Origin: Candidatus Sumerlaeota bacterium
GTDB lineage: Bacteria > Sumerlaeota > Sumerlaeia > MWCT01
Length of the DNA stretch: 7,769 nucleotides
Direction of reading: 5' to 3'
Assembly: GCA_026398545.1 (NCBI GenBank)
Contig: JAPLSR010000032.1
Span: forward strand, 1-7,769
The position numbers were made by a program, and so were the translations under genes. The notes under the pieces were generated by a model. The model was given only the letters and a program-made list of their open reading frames with translations. It searched no databases and had not been told where the DNA came from. Shown in pieces: positions 1-5,839 of this stretch (position 1 is its first letter; each line of letters opens with the position of its first letter).

Positions 1-492
1 TGCCTGTTCCAGCTCCTTTCCCGCCACCTTGTGAAGAGTTTTTTCCACCTTTGGCAACCGATTCTCCACCTTCTGCAGGTCGGAAATAAGGAGTTCAAGA
101 CGAATCGCCTCCACATCGCCCGGAATGTCAGGTGCGATACCTCTCCCATCATCAAAGGCACGTATAACGGCAAGAAGGACATCCATATTGGCAAGCGCAC
201 GAAGTTGTTCCTCTCCCAGCCCGATCTTTTTTTCCACATCCTCGCGATCCATACCGGCGAGGTCATGATACTCAACACTGGCATGGACTACTTTCTGCGG
301 ATGCATCAAGTCAGCCAGACGGTCAACCCTCTCATCTGGGACTTTAACAACCGCCAGATTTGTGATGGCTCTGCCTCCAACCTGACCATGGGCAACCCCA
401 CCCATTTCACCGGTGAGGGCATTGAACACTGTGGTCTTCCCACTTCTTTGAAAACCGATGATTCCGATCTTCATGGATGGAACGACACTCAT
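1..492 (-). CDS. YchF/OBG-like P-loop GTPase or ATPase, divergent (C-terminal part beyond window)
   Basis: The first 164 residues of a leftward gene are present; the frame is open to base 1. YchF proteins are Obg-related P-loop NTPases that associate with ribosomes and often prefer ATP. Seen here: Walker A/G1 GFQRSGKT at residues 13-20, followed by TVFNALTG, then a G3 motif DLAG at 77-80. The spacing and the stretches VKVPDERVDRLADLMHP and EAIRLELLISDLQKVENRL resemble YchF. Canonical YchF has NVGKS in G1 and DIAGL in G3, so this is a divergent paralogue and I give no symbol. About 200 residues, including the G4 region and the expected TGS-like C-terminal domain, lie outside. I chose the ATG at 492 because GGTGGGG stands eight bases upstream; an ATG at 474 is possible but has no good site. 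The gene starts 26 bases after the 260-residue gene, probably in one operon. Confidence 0.82.
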   Translation of the reverse strand, partial: MSVVPSMKIGIIGFQRSGKTTVFNALTGEMGGVAHGQVGGRAITNLAVVKVPDERVDRLADLMHPQKVVHASVEYHDLAGMDREDVEKKIGLGEEQLRALANMDVLLAVIRAFDDGRGIAPDIPGDVEAIRLELLISDLQKVENRLPKVEKTLHKVAGKELEQA

Positions 493-518
493 CTCAAAAT
501 CCCCACCTGTCAATCCCC

Positions 519-1301
519 TCAGCTGCTGATTTGCTGGAGGACCGTTCTAAATTGTTCCACAATAGCGGAGAGTTTCTTCATCTGATTCTCCTTGAAATCA
601 TAAGGGTCACCCAGTGTTTTATCCCCCTTTATATCCCGTTTGAGAATCATCTGAAAACCTGCCTCCTCTGTCCGTCTCTCCTGAAACTGTTTTAAGATGT
701 TTTCAAGCCGGTCAAATTCATACTGGAGAATGATTTTTCTGTCCAATTCAGATGCAGCCTTTTTAAGGGTTTTCTGGTAATGTTCCAGAATCTGCCCCTC
801 AAGTGGAACGGTTTGGAGCTGTTTCATGATTATAGCTTGATGTTCAAAAGCTACCATGTCACTTGAATCGGCGATATCCCACCATATCCAGGTCTGTATC
901 AGTTCCACAATTTTTTCCAGTGAGGGGTCAAGTGCGGTGTAAAATGTGCGCATGTCATGGACCGGGAGTTGTCCTGCACGCTTTTCCCTCTCTATTCTGT
1001 CCTTAAGATTTATGATTTCATTGAAAATGGAGTTCTGGTCTGTGGCGTTGTACAGCGCCCTCTTGCGGAGCATGTTATCCTCGCATAGGATATCTGCCAC
1101 ATAATAGCGGTCGGGTCCAAATGGCTTACTGCTTTCCAGAATCTGACGAAGGGTCGCCAATTGCTGCCAGCGAATATCTTCATAAACGTGCCCGATATTA
1201 AGATTAACCCTGACAGCATGGGTAAATCTGATATCCATATAATCCTGAATTTTTTTCAGGATGCTCTCCACACGCTTTTGTGTCTTCGGGTTCAGCGGCA
1301 T
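519..1301 (-). CDS. Hypothetical mostly helical protein, 260 aa
   Basis: I do not recognise this protein. It is 260 residues, charged, and has no signal peptide or membrane segment, so it is probably cytoplasmic. Residues 5-25 and about 155-260 look strongly alpha-helical, with Glu/Lys/Gln-rich heptad-like stretches (for example 170-210 and 238-258) that could form coiled coil. The centre holds an aromatic patch, TWIWWDIAD, at 137-145. There is a single cysteine, at 73, and no catalytic motif or metal site that I can name. The ATG at 1301 follows GAGGAGGG by seven bases, a strong ribosome binding site, so the start is well supported. It lies 41 bases after the nucleotidyltransferase and 26 bases before the YchF-like GTPase, implying co-transcription. 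A role as partner or effector of the GTPase is only a guess from position. Confidence 0.85.
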   Translation of the reverse strand: MPLNPKTQKRVESILKKIQDYMDIRFTHAVRVNLNIGHVYEDIRWQQLATLRQILESSKPFGPDRYYVADILCEDNMLRKRALYNATDQNSIFNEIINLKDRIEREKRAGQLPVHDMRTFYTALDPSLEKIVELIQTWIWWDIADSSDMVAFEHQAIIMKQLQTVPLEGQILEHYQKTLKKAASELDRKIILQYEFDRLENILKQFQERRTEEAGFQMILKRDIKGDKTLGDPYDFKENQMKKLSAIVEQFRTVLQQISS

Positions 1302-1342
1302 TGCCCATCCCTCCTCGAATCATTAAATTAACCATCTCTCCT

Positions 1343-2062
1343 TTAAGTGGCGACGGCATTCCCCACAATCTCATTGATGCGATTAAGCAGTTCATTATTG
1401 GCAAGGTCATAATCCTCAGGTCTTCCAATATCAAGCCAGAACCCATCATAGGGAAAAACATTAATGGGAATCTGTTTCGCCAGAAGCGACATCACCAGGT
1501 CATCAAATCCAAACGGCATGTCAGGTGGAATATGTTCAAGAATTCCCTTGTCCATGATGTAAATTCCCATGGAGACATGATGAGAGTAATAAGGTTTTTC
1601 GTGAAAGTCGGTGACCCTGTTTGCGGAGTCAAATTCAATCACGCCAAAATCTGTCTTCACATCGCGGGGGGTAACCGCAACGGTGAGCAGGGCGCCGGTA
1701 TCCTCATGACTGCTCCAAACCCTGCGGAGGTCAAGGTCTGTCAGGATATCACCATTCATGACCAAAAACCTCCCGGGCAGTTCAGTCATAATTTTCAACG
1801 GTCCGACGGTGTTCAAAGGCTTGTCCTCTATGGAGTATTTCAGGTCAAGCCCCCACTTAAATCCATTCCCGAAAAATGCCTGTATCAGTTCAGCAAGATG
1901 GCTGACTGCAAGGGTGATGTCTGTAAAACCGTATTTTTTCAGCTGCAAAAGCACCAGTTCCAGGACGGGTCTATCCCCAATTGGCATAAGTGGCTTTGGA
2001 AGTGAGGTGGTATAGGGCTTCAGACGTGTCCCCCTGCCGCCCGCAAGAATAATCGCCTTCAT
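1343..2062 (-). CDS. Sugar-phosphate nucleotidyltransferase (NTP_transferase family)
   Basis: A 239-residue single-domain nucleotidyltransferase that joins a sugar 1-phosphate to an NTP, giving an NDP-sugar and pyrophosphate in the cytoplasm. Seen: the N-terminal signature LAGGRGTRLKPYTTSLPKPL at residues 6-25 with MPIGDRP following, which contributes the nucleotide- and phosphate-binding loop and the catalytic Arg and Lys. Also present are EDKPLNTVGPL (79-89), the metal-binding NGD (103-105), FHEKP (153-157) and WLDIGRPEDY (209-218). It lacks the extra C-terminal domains of long mannose-1-phosphate guanylyltransferases and of GlmU. Its length fits the short guanylyl/thymidylyltransferases used for polysaccharide and heptose precursors, but motifs alone do not settle sugar or base. 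The ATG at 2062 has AAAGGGAG close upstream (about three bases), a tight spacing. It is the first gene of the leftward operon, behind the promoter candidate at 2130-2158. Confidence 0.92.
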   Translation of the reverse strand: MKAIILAGGRGTRLKPYTTSLPKPLMPIGDRPVLELVLLQLKKYGFTDITLAVSHLAELIQAFFGNGFKWGLDLKYSIEDKPLNTVGPLKIMTELPGRFLVMNGDILTDLDLRRVWSSHEDTGALLTVAVTPRDVKTDFGVIEFDSANRVTDFHEKPYYSHHVSMGIYIMDKGILEHIPPDMPFGFDDLVMSLLAKQIPINVFPYDGFWLDIGRPEDYDLANNELLNRINEIVGNAVAT

Positions 2063-2129
2063 GGACTCCCTTTGACCTGTCTATAAAAAATCAACTCGTA
2101 ATCCATCTGCAAATAATCAATTCTTTTCT

Positions 2130-2158
2130 CATATAATAGGTAACAAGGGGCGTGTCAA
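2130..2158 (-). promoter_or_regulatory. Sigma70-type promoter candidate for the leftward operon
   Basis: Read on the minus strand, a perfect -35 box TTGACA (2158-2153) is followed after 17 bases by TATATG (2135-2130), a four-of-six match to TATAAT. Transcription would start near 2123 and give a leader of about 60 bases before the nucleotidyltransferase ATG. The evidence is sequence match only. Confidence 0.45.
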
Positions 2159-2164
2159 AGAAAA

Positions 2165-2197
2165 ATGAGCTGGTGGTGCGCATGGGAATGGATATAA
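2165..2197 (+). other. Tryptophan-rich mini-ORF, possible leader peptide
   Basis: ATG to TAA encodes MSWWCAWEWI, with four Trp in ten codons, in the leader of the MATE gene. It would be transcribed if the TATAAT at 2132-2137 is used. The only nearby purine-rich stretches are AAGAAAA directly before the ATG and AAGGGG about 15 bases upstream, so its ribosome binding site is poor. I see no clear attenuator hairpin with a T-run after it. It may be chance. Confidence 0.2.
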
Positions 2198-2260
2198 CGC
2201 CACACAGTAATTCAAATCTCCTTGACGATGGATATCTGGCGGCGATGATTTCCAATATTT

Positions 2261-2266
2261 TATAAT
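2261..2266 (+). promoter_or_regulatory. Rightward -10-like box ahead of the MATE gene
   Basis: An exact TATAAT lies 59 bases upstream of the MATE start. No acceptable -35 box stands 16-18 bases before it. The nearest good one, TTGACG at 2222-2227, is 33 bases away. A second TATAAT at 2132-2137 also lacks a strong -35. One of them may be the promoter of the exporter gene. Confidence 0.25.
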
Positions 2267-2276
2267 GCAATGAGTT

Positions 2277-2295
2277 CGGGAAATCTGAATTCCCG
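2277..2295 (+). other. Small hairpin in the MATE gene leader
   Basis: CGGGAA (2277-2282) and TTCCCG (2290-2295) form a perfect six-base-pair stem around a seven-base loop, ending 30 bases before the MATE ATG. No T-run follows, so it is not an intrinsic terminator. Confidence 0.3.
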
Positions 2296-2325
2296 GAATC
2301 AATAGTCCGGCTCTTTCATAATTTT

Positions 2326-3720
2326 ATGGACCCACACGCCCGCGAAATACGCAAACAGTTTGTTGCACTCGTCTGGCCCCTCATCATCCAGAATATCCTT
2401 TATATGCTGATGTTCCATATTGATACCGCAATGGTGGGACGGCTGAATGATGTAGCCCTCGCCGCCATGGCAATTGTGGGACCTATTAACTGGACAATCA
2501 TGATGGTGGCGATGGGTCTCTCCATAGGGACAGTTGTCACCGTGGCACGCTCAGTAGGAGAAAAAAATCCCGTCCGGGCAGCCACCCTTGCCGCCACCTC
2601 TTACATGGTGGGTCTGGGTGCGAGTGTGGTGGCAACGATTTTTGTCCTCCTGACCTGTCACAAAATCACAGCGCTTTTTATTAATGACCAGCGGGTTATC
2701 AGCGAGGCTAACGGCTACCTTAAAATAATTTACGTTTTCTTCTTTTTCAACTATGTCTCCATGATTGGAGGAAGCATCCTGCAGGCTTCAGGTGATACAA
2801 AAACACCAATGGTCGTCACGGGATTCACCAACATGTTAAATGTCGTGGGGAATTATCTGCTCATCTATGGCAAGGGTGGTTTCCCGGCGCTGGGACTCTT
2901 CGGCGCAGGTCTGTCCACCGGCATCTGCAAAACGGTGGAGGGCACCATCATGACCATCTATCTCTTTTCGCCCCGCAGTAAAATCCGGCTGCACTGGTCT
3001 TACTTCCGCAAAATCACAAAAGAGTCCGTGCGGGAGCTTTTAAAGGTGAGCATTCCAGCATCCACCGAGCCCTTTTTTGTTAACACGGGATTTTTGGTTT
3101 TCACAAAAATTGTGGCACTGCTGGGCACAACAGCCATGGCGGCAAACCGAGTTGCCAACGCAATTGAATCCATCTCCTACATGCCGGGACACGCCTTTTC
3201 CTCCGCATGCGCCACCATGGTGGGGCACAAATACGGAGAGAGGTCTCCCAAAGGAATAGAGCTGACTGTCAGGCAGTCCCTGAAGGTTTCCCTCTCCGTC
3301 ATGAGCGGACTCGGAGTTCTATTCCTCATCATCCCCAGTTTTCTGGCGAAAATATTCACAAATGACCACAAACTCATCGCCCTCGCATCCGTGTGCATCA
3401 TGATTGGTGCGGCGGAGCAACCCTTCCTCGCATCTGTGCAAATTCTCAAGGGCGCTTTTCAGGGCACCGGTGATACCAGGAGACCCATCATCATCGGCGC
3501 TATCGGGGTCTGGGGTCCAAGACTCATTTTCTCCTATCTCCTCGGCATCCATTTCAAGCTGGGATTACCCGGCATCTGGATTGCCACCACCACTGACTGG
3601 TTTACACGGGCATGCCTTTATTTCTGGAGCTACAGGCGTAAAAAGCGTCACTTCTATGAATATCTGAAAAAACCGGAGATGCCAATTACACATGAAGAAT
3701 CTTACCCCATGCCACAATAG
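2326..3720 (+). CDS. MATE-family multidrug/toxin efflux protein
   Basis: A 464-residue inner-membrane antiporter of the MATE (NorM/DinF-like) family, which exports organic cations, drugs or metabolites using a Na+ or H+ gradient. The length is typical and most of the chain is hydrophobic, consistent with twelve membrane helices. The two pseudo-symmetric halves are visible. The N-half opens with WPLIIQN and DTAMVGRL (about 17-40) and carries LQASGDTKTPM at 152-162. The C-half repeats this as LKGAFQGTGDTRRPI at 374-388. GLFGAGLSTGI (190-200) and GLPGIWIATTTDW (413-425) are corresponding helix starts. The tail from 436 is basic then hydrophilic and cytoplasmic. No Shine-Dalgarno is visible before the ATG, but the frame has a stop shortly upstream with no other start, and residues 7-40 align well with family N-termini. 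Substrate cannot be read from sequence. It lies 121 bases before metG, so shared transcription is possible. Confidence 0.93.
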   Translation: MDPHAREIRKQFVALVWPLIIQNILYMLMFHIDTAMVGRLNDVALAAMAIVGPINWTIMMVAMGLSIGTVVTVARSVGEKNPVRAATLAATSYMVGLGASVVATIFVLLTCHKITALFINDQRVISEANGYLKIIYVFFFFNYVSMIGGSILQASGDTKTPMVVTGFTNMLNVVGNYLLIYGKGGFPALGLFGAGLSTGICKTVEGTIMTIYLFSPRSKIRLHWSYFRKITKESVRELLKVSIPASTEPFFVNTGFLVFTKIVALLGTTAMAANRVANAIESISYMPGHAFSSACATMVGHKYGERSPKGIELTVRQSLKVSLSVMSGLGVLFLIIPSFLAKIFTNDHKLIALASVCIMIGAAEQPFLASVQILKGAFQGTGDTRRPIIIGAIGVWGPRLIFSYLLGIHFKLGLPGIWIATTTDWFTRACLYFWSYRRKKRHFYEYLKKPEMPITHEESYPMPQ

Positions 3721-3829
3721 GCGTCCCTGAGAAGAACTCCATAAGACTCCTGAGCTAAGAAATCCCTTGCAGAGATTTTCCCCGATTGTTTACTTCTTAC
3801 ATGTTGCCTTTTGATTTACAATCCTGAGA

Positions 3830-3834
3830 AAGGA
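3830..3834 (+). promoter_or_regulatory. Ribosome binding site fixing the GTG start of metG
   Basis: AAGGA stands seven bases before the GTG at 3842. No ATG start fits the conserved N-terminus, which runs RIYLTTPIYYINARPHIGH directly after it, so this site decides the non-ATG start. Confidence 0.7.
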
Positions 3835-3841
3835 ATTTCCC

Positions 3842-5755
3842 GTGGAAAGGCGCATCTATCTCACAACACCAATTTATTACATCAATGCCCGTCCCCACAT
3901 CGGACACGCATACACCACAATTGTCTGTGATGTCATCCGGCGTTTTTACAAACTTCTTGGCTACGAGACATATTTTCTCACAGGCACAGATGAACATGGG
4001 GATAAAATCATGCGCGCCGCTAAGGCGGCGGGACGCGAGCCGCAAGCTTATGCCGATGAAATCAGCGCCATCTTCCGCAACCTCTGGCCAACCCTGCATA
4101 TCTCTCCGGATGACTTCATCCGCACAACCGAGGAACGTCATAAAAAGGTCGTCCGCGCCATCCTCCAGAATCTCTATGACAAGGGTGAAATTTACCACGC
4201 CCACTACGGGGGCTTTTACTGCACCGGCTGCGAGCGATTTTACACGGACAAGGAACTTGTGAATGGCAAATGTCCCGACCATCTCACTGAACCTGAATGG
4301 ATTGAGGAGGAAAATTATTTCTTCAGAATGAGCGCTCATCAGGATTGGCTCGTGAATTATATAAACGCCCACCCCGACTTCATAAGACCGGAACGCTATC
4401 GCAAGGAGGTTCTCTCTTTTCTGAATGAGCCTCTGAAGGACCTTTGCATCAGCCGCCCGCGCTCACGCCTCCCCTGGGGCATAACTCTCCCCTTCGATGA
4501 CAACTATGTGACCTATGTCTGGTTCGACGCCCTGGTTAACTATATCAGCGCACCGGCATATCCTGACGGTGAGATATTCAAGAAATTCTGGCAGGTCGCA
4601 AACCACTTTATCGCAAAAGACATCCTGAAACCGCATGCCATCTACTGGCCCTGCATGCTTCATGGAGCGGGCATTCCTCCTTATCAGCGACTCAATGTTC
4701 ACGGATGGTGGAACCTTGAGAAACACAAAATCTCCAAATCTCTCGGCAATGTGATTGAACCCTTGAGCCTTGCTGAGAAATACGGCGCAGATTCCTTCCG
4801 CTATTTCCTCCTCCGCGAGATGGCGTTCGGATTGGACGCCGATTTCAGTGAGGAGAATATTCGCCACCGCTTCAATAGCGACCTCGCAAATGACTTCGGC
4901 AACCTCGTCAACCGCATCACTACTATGATTAAGAAATATTGTGACAGTATGATTCCAGTGGAGGAGACCCTGACTGATGCTGATTGCACCCTTCTCAATC
5001 AATACAATAAGGTCAAGGATATCCTGCCGGAATATCTGGAAAACCTGAGACTGAATGACTATATCGAGCGAATCATGACTGTCTGTCGTGCCACAAATAA
5101 ATATATAAATGACCAGGCACCATGGGACCAGGCAGCAAGAAAAAATATAGAACGTCTTAACACCATTTTGAACATATCCGCCCGCGTTACCTGCGGATGC
5201 GCCAAACTCCTCCTGCCCGTCATGCCGGAAAAATGCGCCGAGGCGCTTGCCAACTTCGGCATAACGGAACAGGATGCGACTGCGCTGGATTCGGGATTTG
5301 CCGCTGGACGCCATGTGCAGGCTGGAAAAGCGCTCTTCCCGCGCGTCATCCAGGAGCCATCAATCCCCGTCAAAGAGGAACATAAGGAGACTGTTATGGA
5401 GAATAAACCCACTCCCCCAACACCGGAATCCCCACTTATTGAATACGAGGATTTCGCCAAAATGCAGCTCAAGACAGCACACATTATTGCCGCAGAATGC
5501 GTCCCGAATGCCGATAAACTTCTCAGAATGGAGATTGACATGGGAACTGAGAAGCGTCAGATTGTCGCCGGCATTGCAACGGATTACAAACCGGAAGATG
5601 TTATCGGCAAAACCATCATAGTGGTGGCAAATCTGAAACCACGCAAAATTCGGGGGATTGAATCAAGCGGGATGCTGCTTGCCGCACATGGTGAAAAGGG
5701 TCTCTCACTCGTCATCGTGGACCGACCCGTTGAGCCGGGTAAACCTGTGACTTGA
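3842..5755 (+). CDS. metG: Methionyl-tRNA synthetase with fused C-terminal tRNA-binding domain
   Basis: A 637-residue class I synthetase that charges tRNA-Met with methionine using ATP in the cytoplasm. Seen in order: Rossmann catalytic core with HIGH at 19-22; a zinc knuckle with C127-x2-C130 and C144-x2-H147, the single-knuckle type known from Thermus rather than the two-knuckle E. coli type; the core continues through VWFDALVNYI and HGWW to KISKS (296-300), the KMSKS loop with Ile for Met. A helical anticodon-binding domain covers about 345-505. A Pro/Glu-rich linker (about 506-537) joins an EMAPII/Trbp111-like OB-fold domain (about 538-637, FAKMQLKTAHIIAAE to the end), which aids tRNA binding and dimerisation. 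The start is GTG, with AAGGA seven bases upstream. An internal Shine-Dalgarno and ATG lie in the linker (see 5384-5755). No T-box or SAM riboswitch was seen upstream. Confidence 0.97.
   Translation: MERRIYLTTPIYYINARPHIGHAYTTIVCDVIRRFYKLLGYETYFLTGTDEHGDKIMRAAKAAGREPQAYADEISAIFRNLWPTLHISPDDFIRTTEERHKKVVRAILQNLYDKGEIYHAHYGGFYCTGCERFYTDKELVNGKCPDHLTEPEWIEEENYFFRMSAHQDWLVNYINAHPDFIRPERYRKEVLSFLNEPLKDLCISRPRSRLPWGITLPFDDNYVTYVWFDALVNYISAPAYPDGEIFKKFWQVANHFIAKDILKPHAIYWPCMLHGAGIPPYQRLNVHGWWNLEKHKISKSLGNVIEPLSLAEKYGADSFRYFLLREMAFGLDADFSEENIRHRFNSDLANDFGNLVNRITTMIKKYCDSMIPVEETLTDADCTLLNQYNKVKDILPEYLENLRLNDYIERIMTVCRATNKYINDQAPWDQAARKNIERLNTILNISARVTCGCAKLLLPVMPEKCAEALANFGITEQDATALDSGFAAGRHVQAGKALFPRVIQEPSIPVKEEHKETVMENKPTPPTPESPLIEYEDFAKMQLKTAHIIAAECVPNADKLLRMEIDMGTEKRQIVAGIATDYKPEDVIGKTIIVVANLKPRKIRGIESSGMLLAAHGEKGLSLVIVDRPVEPGKPVT
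5384..5755 (+). other. Possible internal translation start in metG giving a Trbp111-like protein
   Basis: Inside the linker, AAGGAG (5384-5389) stands six bases before an in-frame ATG (5396-5398, residue 519 of MetG). Starting there would give 119 residues: a short Pro-rich arm and the complete tRNA-binding OB-fold. That is close to free-standing Trbp111/CsaA proteins of about 110 residues and to the beta subunit of split MetRS enzymes. Whether it is used is unknown. It could be a functional second start or a relic of two fused genes, or chance, because lysine-glutamate codons in linkers easily spell AAGGAG. Confidence 0.35.
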
Positions 5756-5780
5756 AAATCAACCCACTGAGAATGAGAAT

Positions 5781-5805
5781 ATTGTCCGCCTGAGGCGGAA
5801 ACAAT
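5781..5805 (+). repeat. Intergenic palindromic hairpin between metG and the permease
   Basis: CCGCC (5786-5790) and GGCGG (5794-5798) pair around a TGA loop. ATTGT (5781-5785) pairs with ACAAT (5801-5805), with two bulged A residues, giving a ten-base-pair stem. It begins 25 bases after the metG stop and ends 34 bases before the permease ATG. No T-run follows in either direction, so it is not a standard intrinsic terminator. It may be a dispersed REP-like palindrome, a transcript-end stabiliser or a weak terminator. No second copy was seen in this window. Confidence 0.5.
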
Positions 5806-5839
5806 GTAATTCCTTTAATCAACCGGAGCCTTTGAAACG

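Larger units (their letters stand above)
2063..2325. other. Divergent intergenic region between nucleotidyltransferase and MATE genes
   Basis: This 263-base gap separates two divergently transcribed genes and has no convincing protein gene. It contains a leftward promoter candidate (2130-2158), rightward -10-like TATAAT boxes at 2132-2137 and 2261-2266, a ten-codon Trp-rich mini-ORF (2165-2197) and a small hairpin (2277-2295). The octamer ATGGATAT occurs twice (near 2188 and 2228), which may be chance. Confidence 0.7.

Noticed and set aside
31..585. 184-codon rightward open frame
   Set aside because: It is antisense to the YchF-like GTPase, whose translation has clear P-loop and DLAG motifs. 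The rightward product resembles nothing and has no good ribosome binding site.
1280..2005. 241-codon rightward open frame
   Set aside because: It is a shadow of the nucleotidyltransferase on the other strand, which carries every family motif.
3721..3841. Promoter, terminator or T-box/SAM riboswitch between the MATE gene and metG
   Set aside because: TACAAT at 3817-3822 is a possible -10, but the 17-base-spaced -35 (TTCTTA) is weak and the leader would be only about 13 bases. No hairpin with a T-run and no T-box or S-box features were seen.
3797..4372. 191-codon leftward open frame over the metG start
   Set aside because: It is antisense to the HIGH motif and zinc knuckle region of metG and has no recognisable domain.
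4463..5314. 283-codon leftward open frame
   Set aside because: It lies fully inside metG, which is unambiguous. Long antisense frames here follow from codon bias.
5781..5805. Intrinsic terminator after metG
   Set aside because: The stem is strong, but no T-run follows on either strand, so I list it as a palindrome instead.
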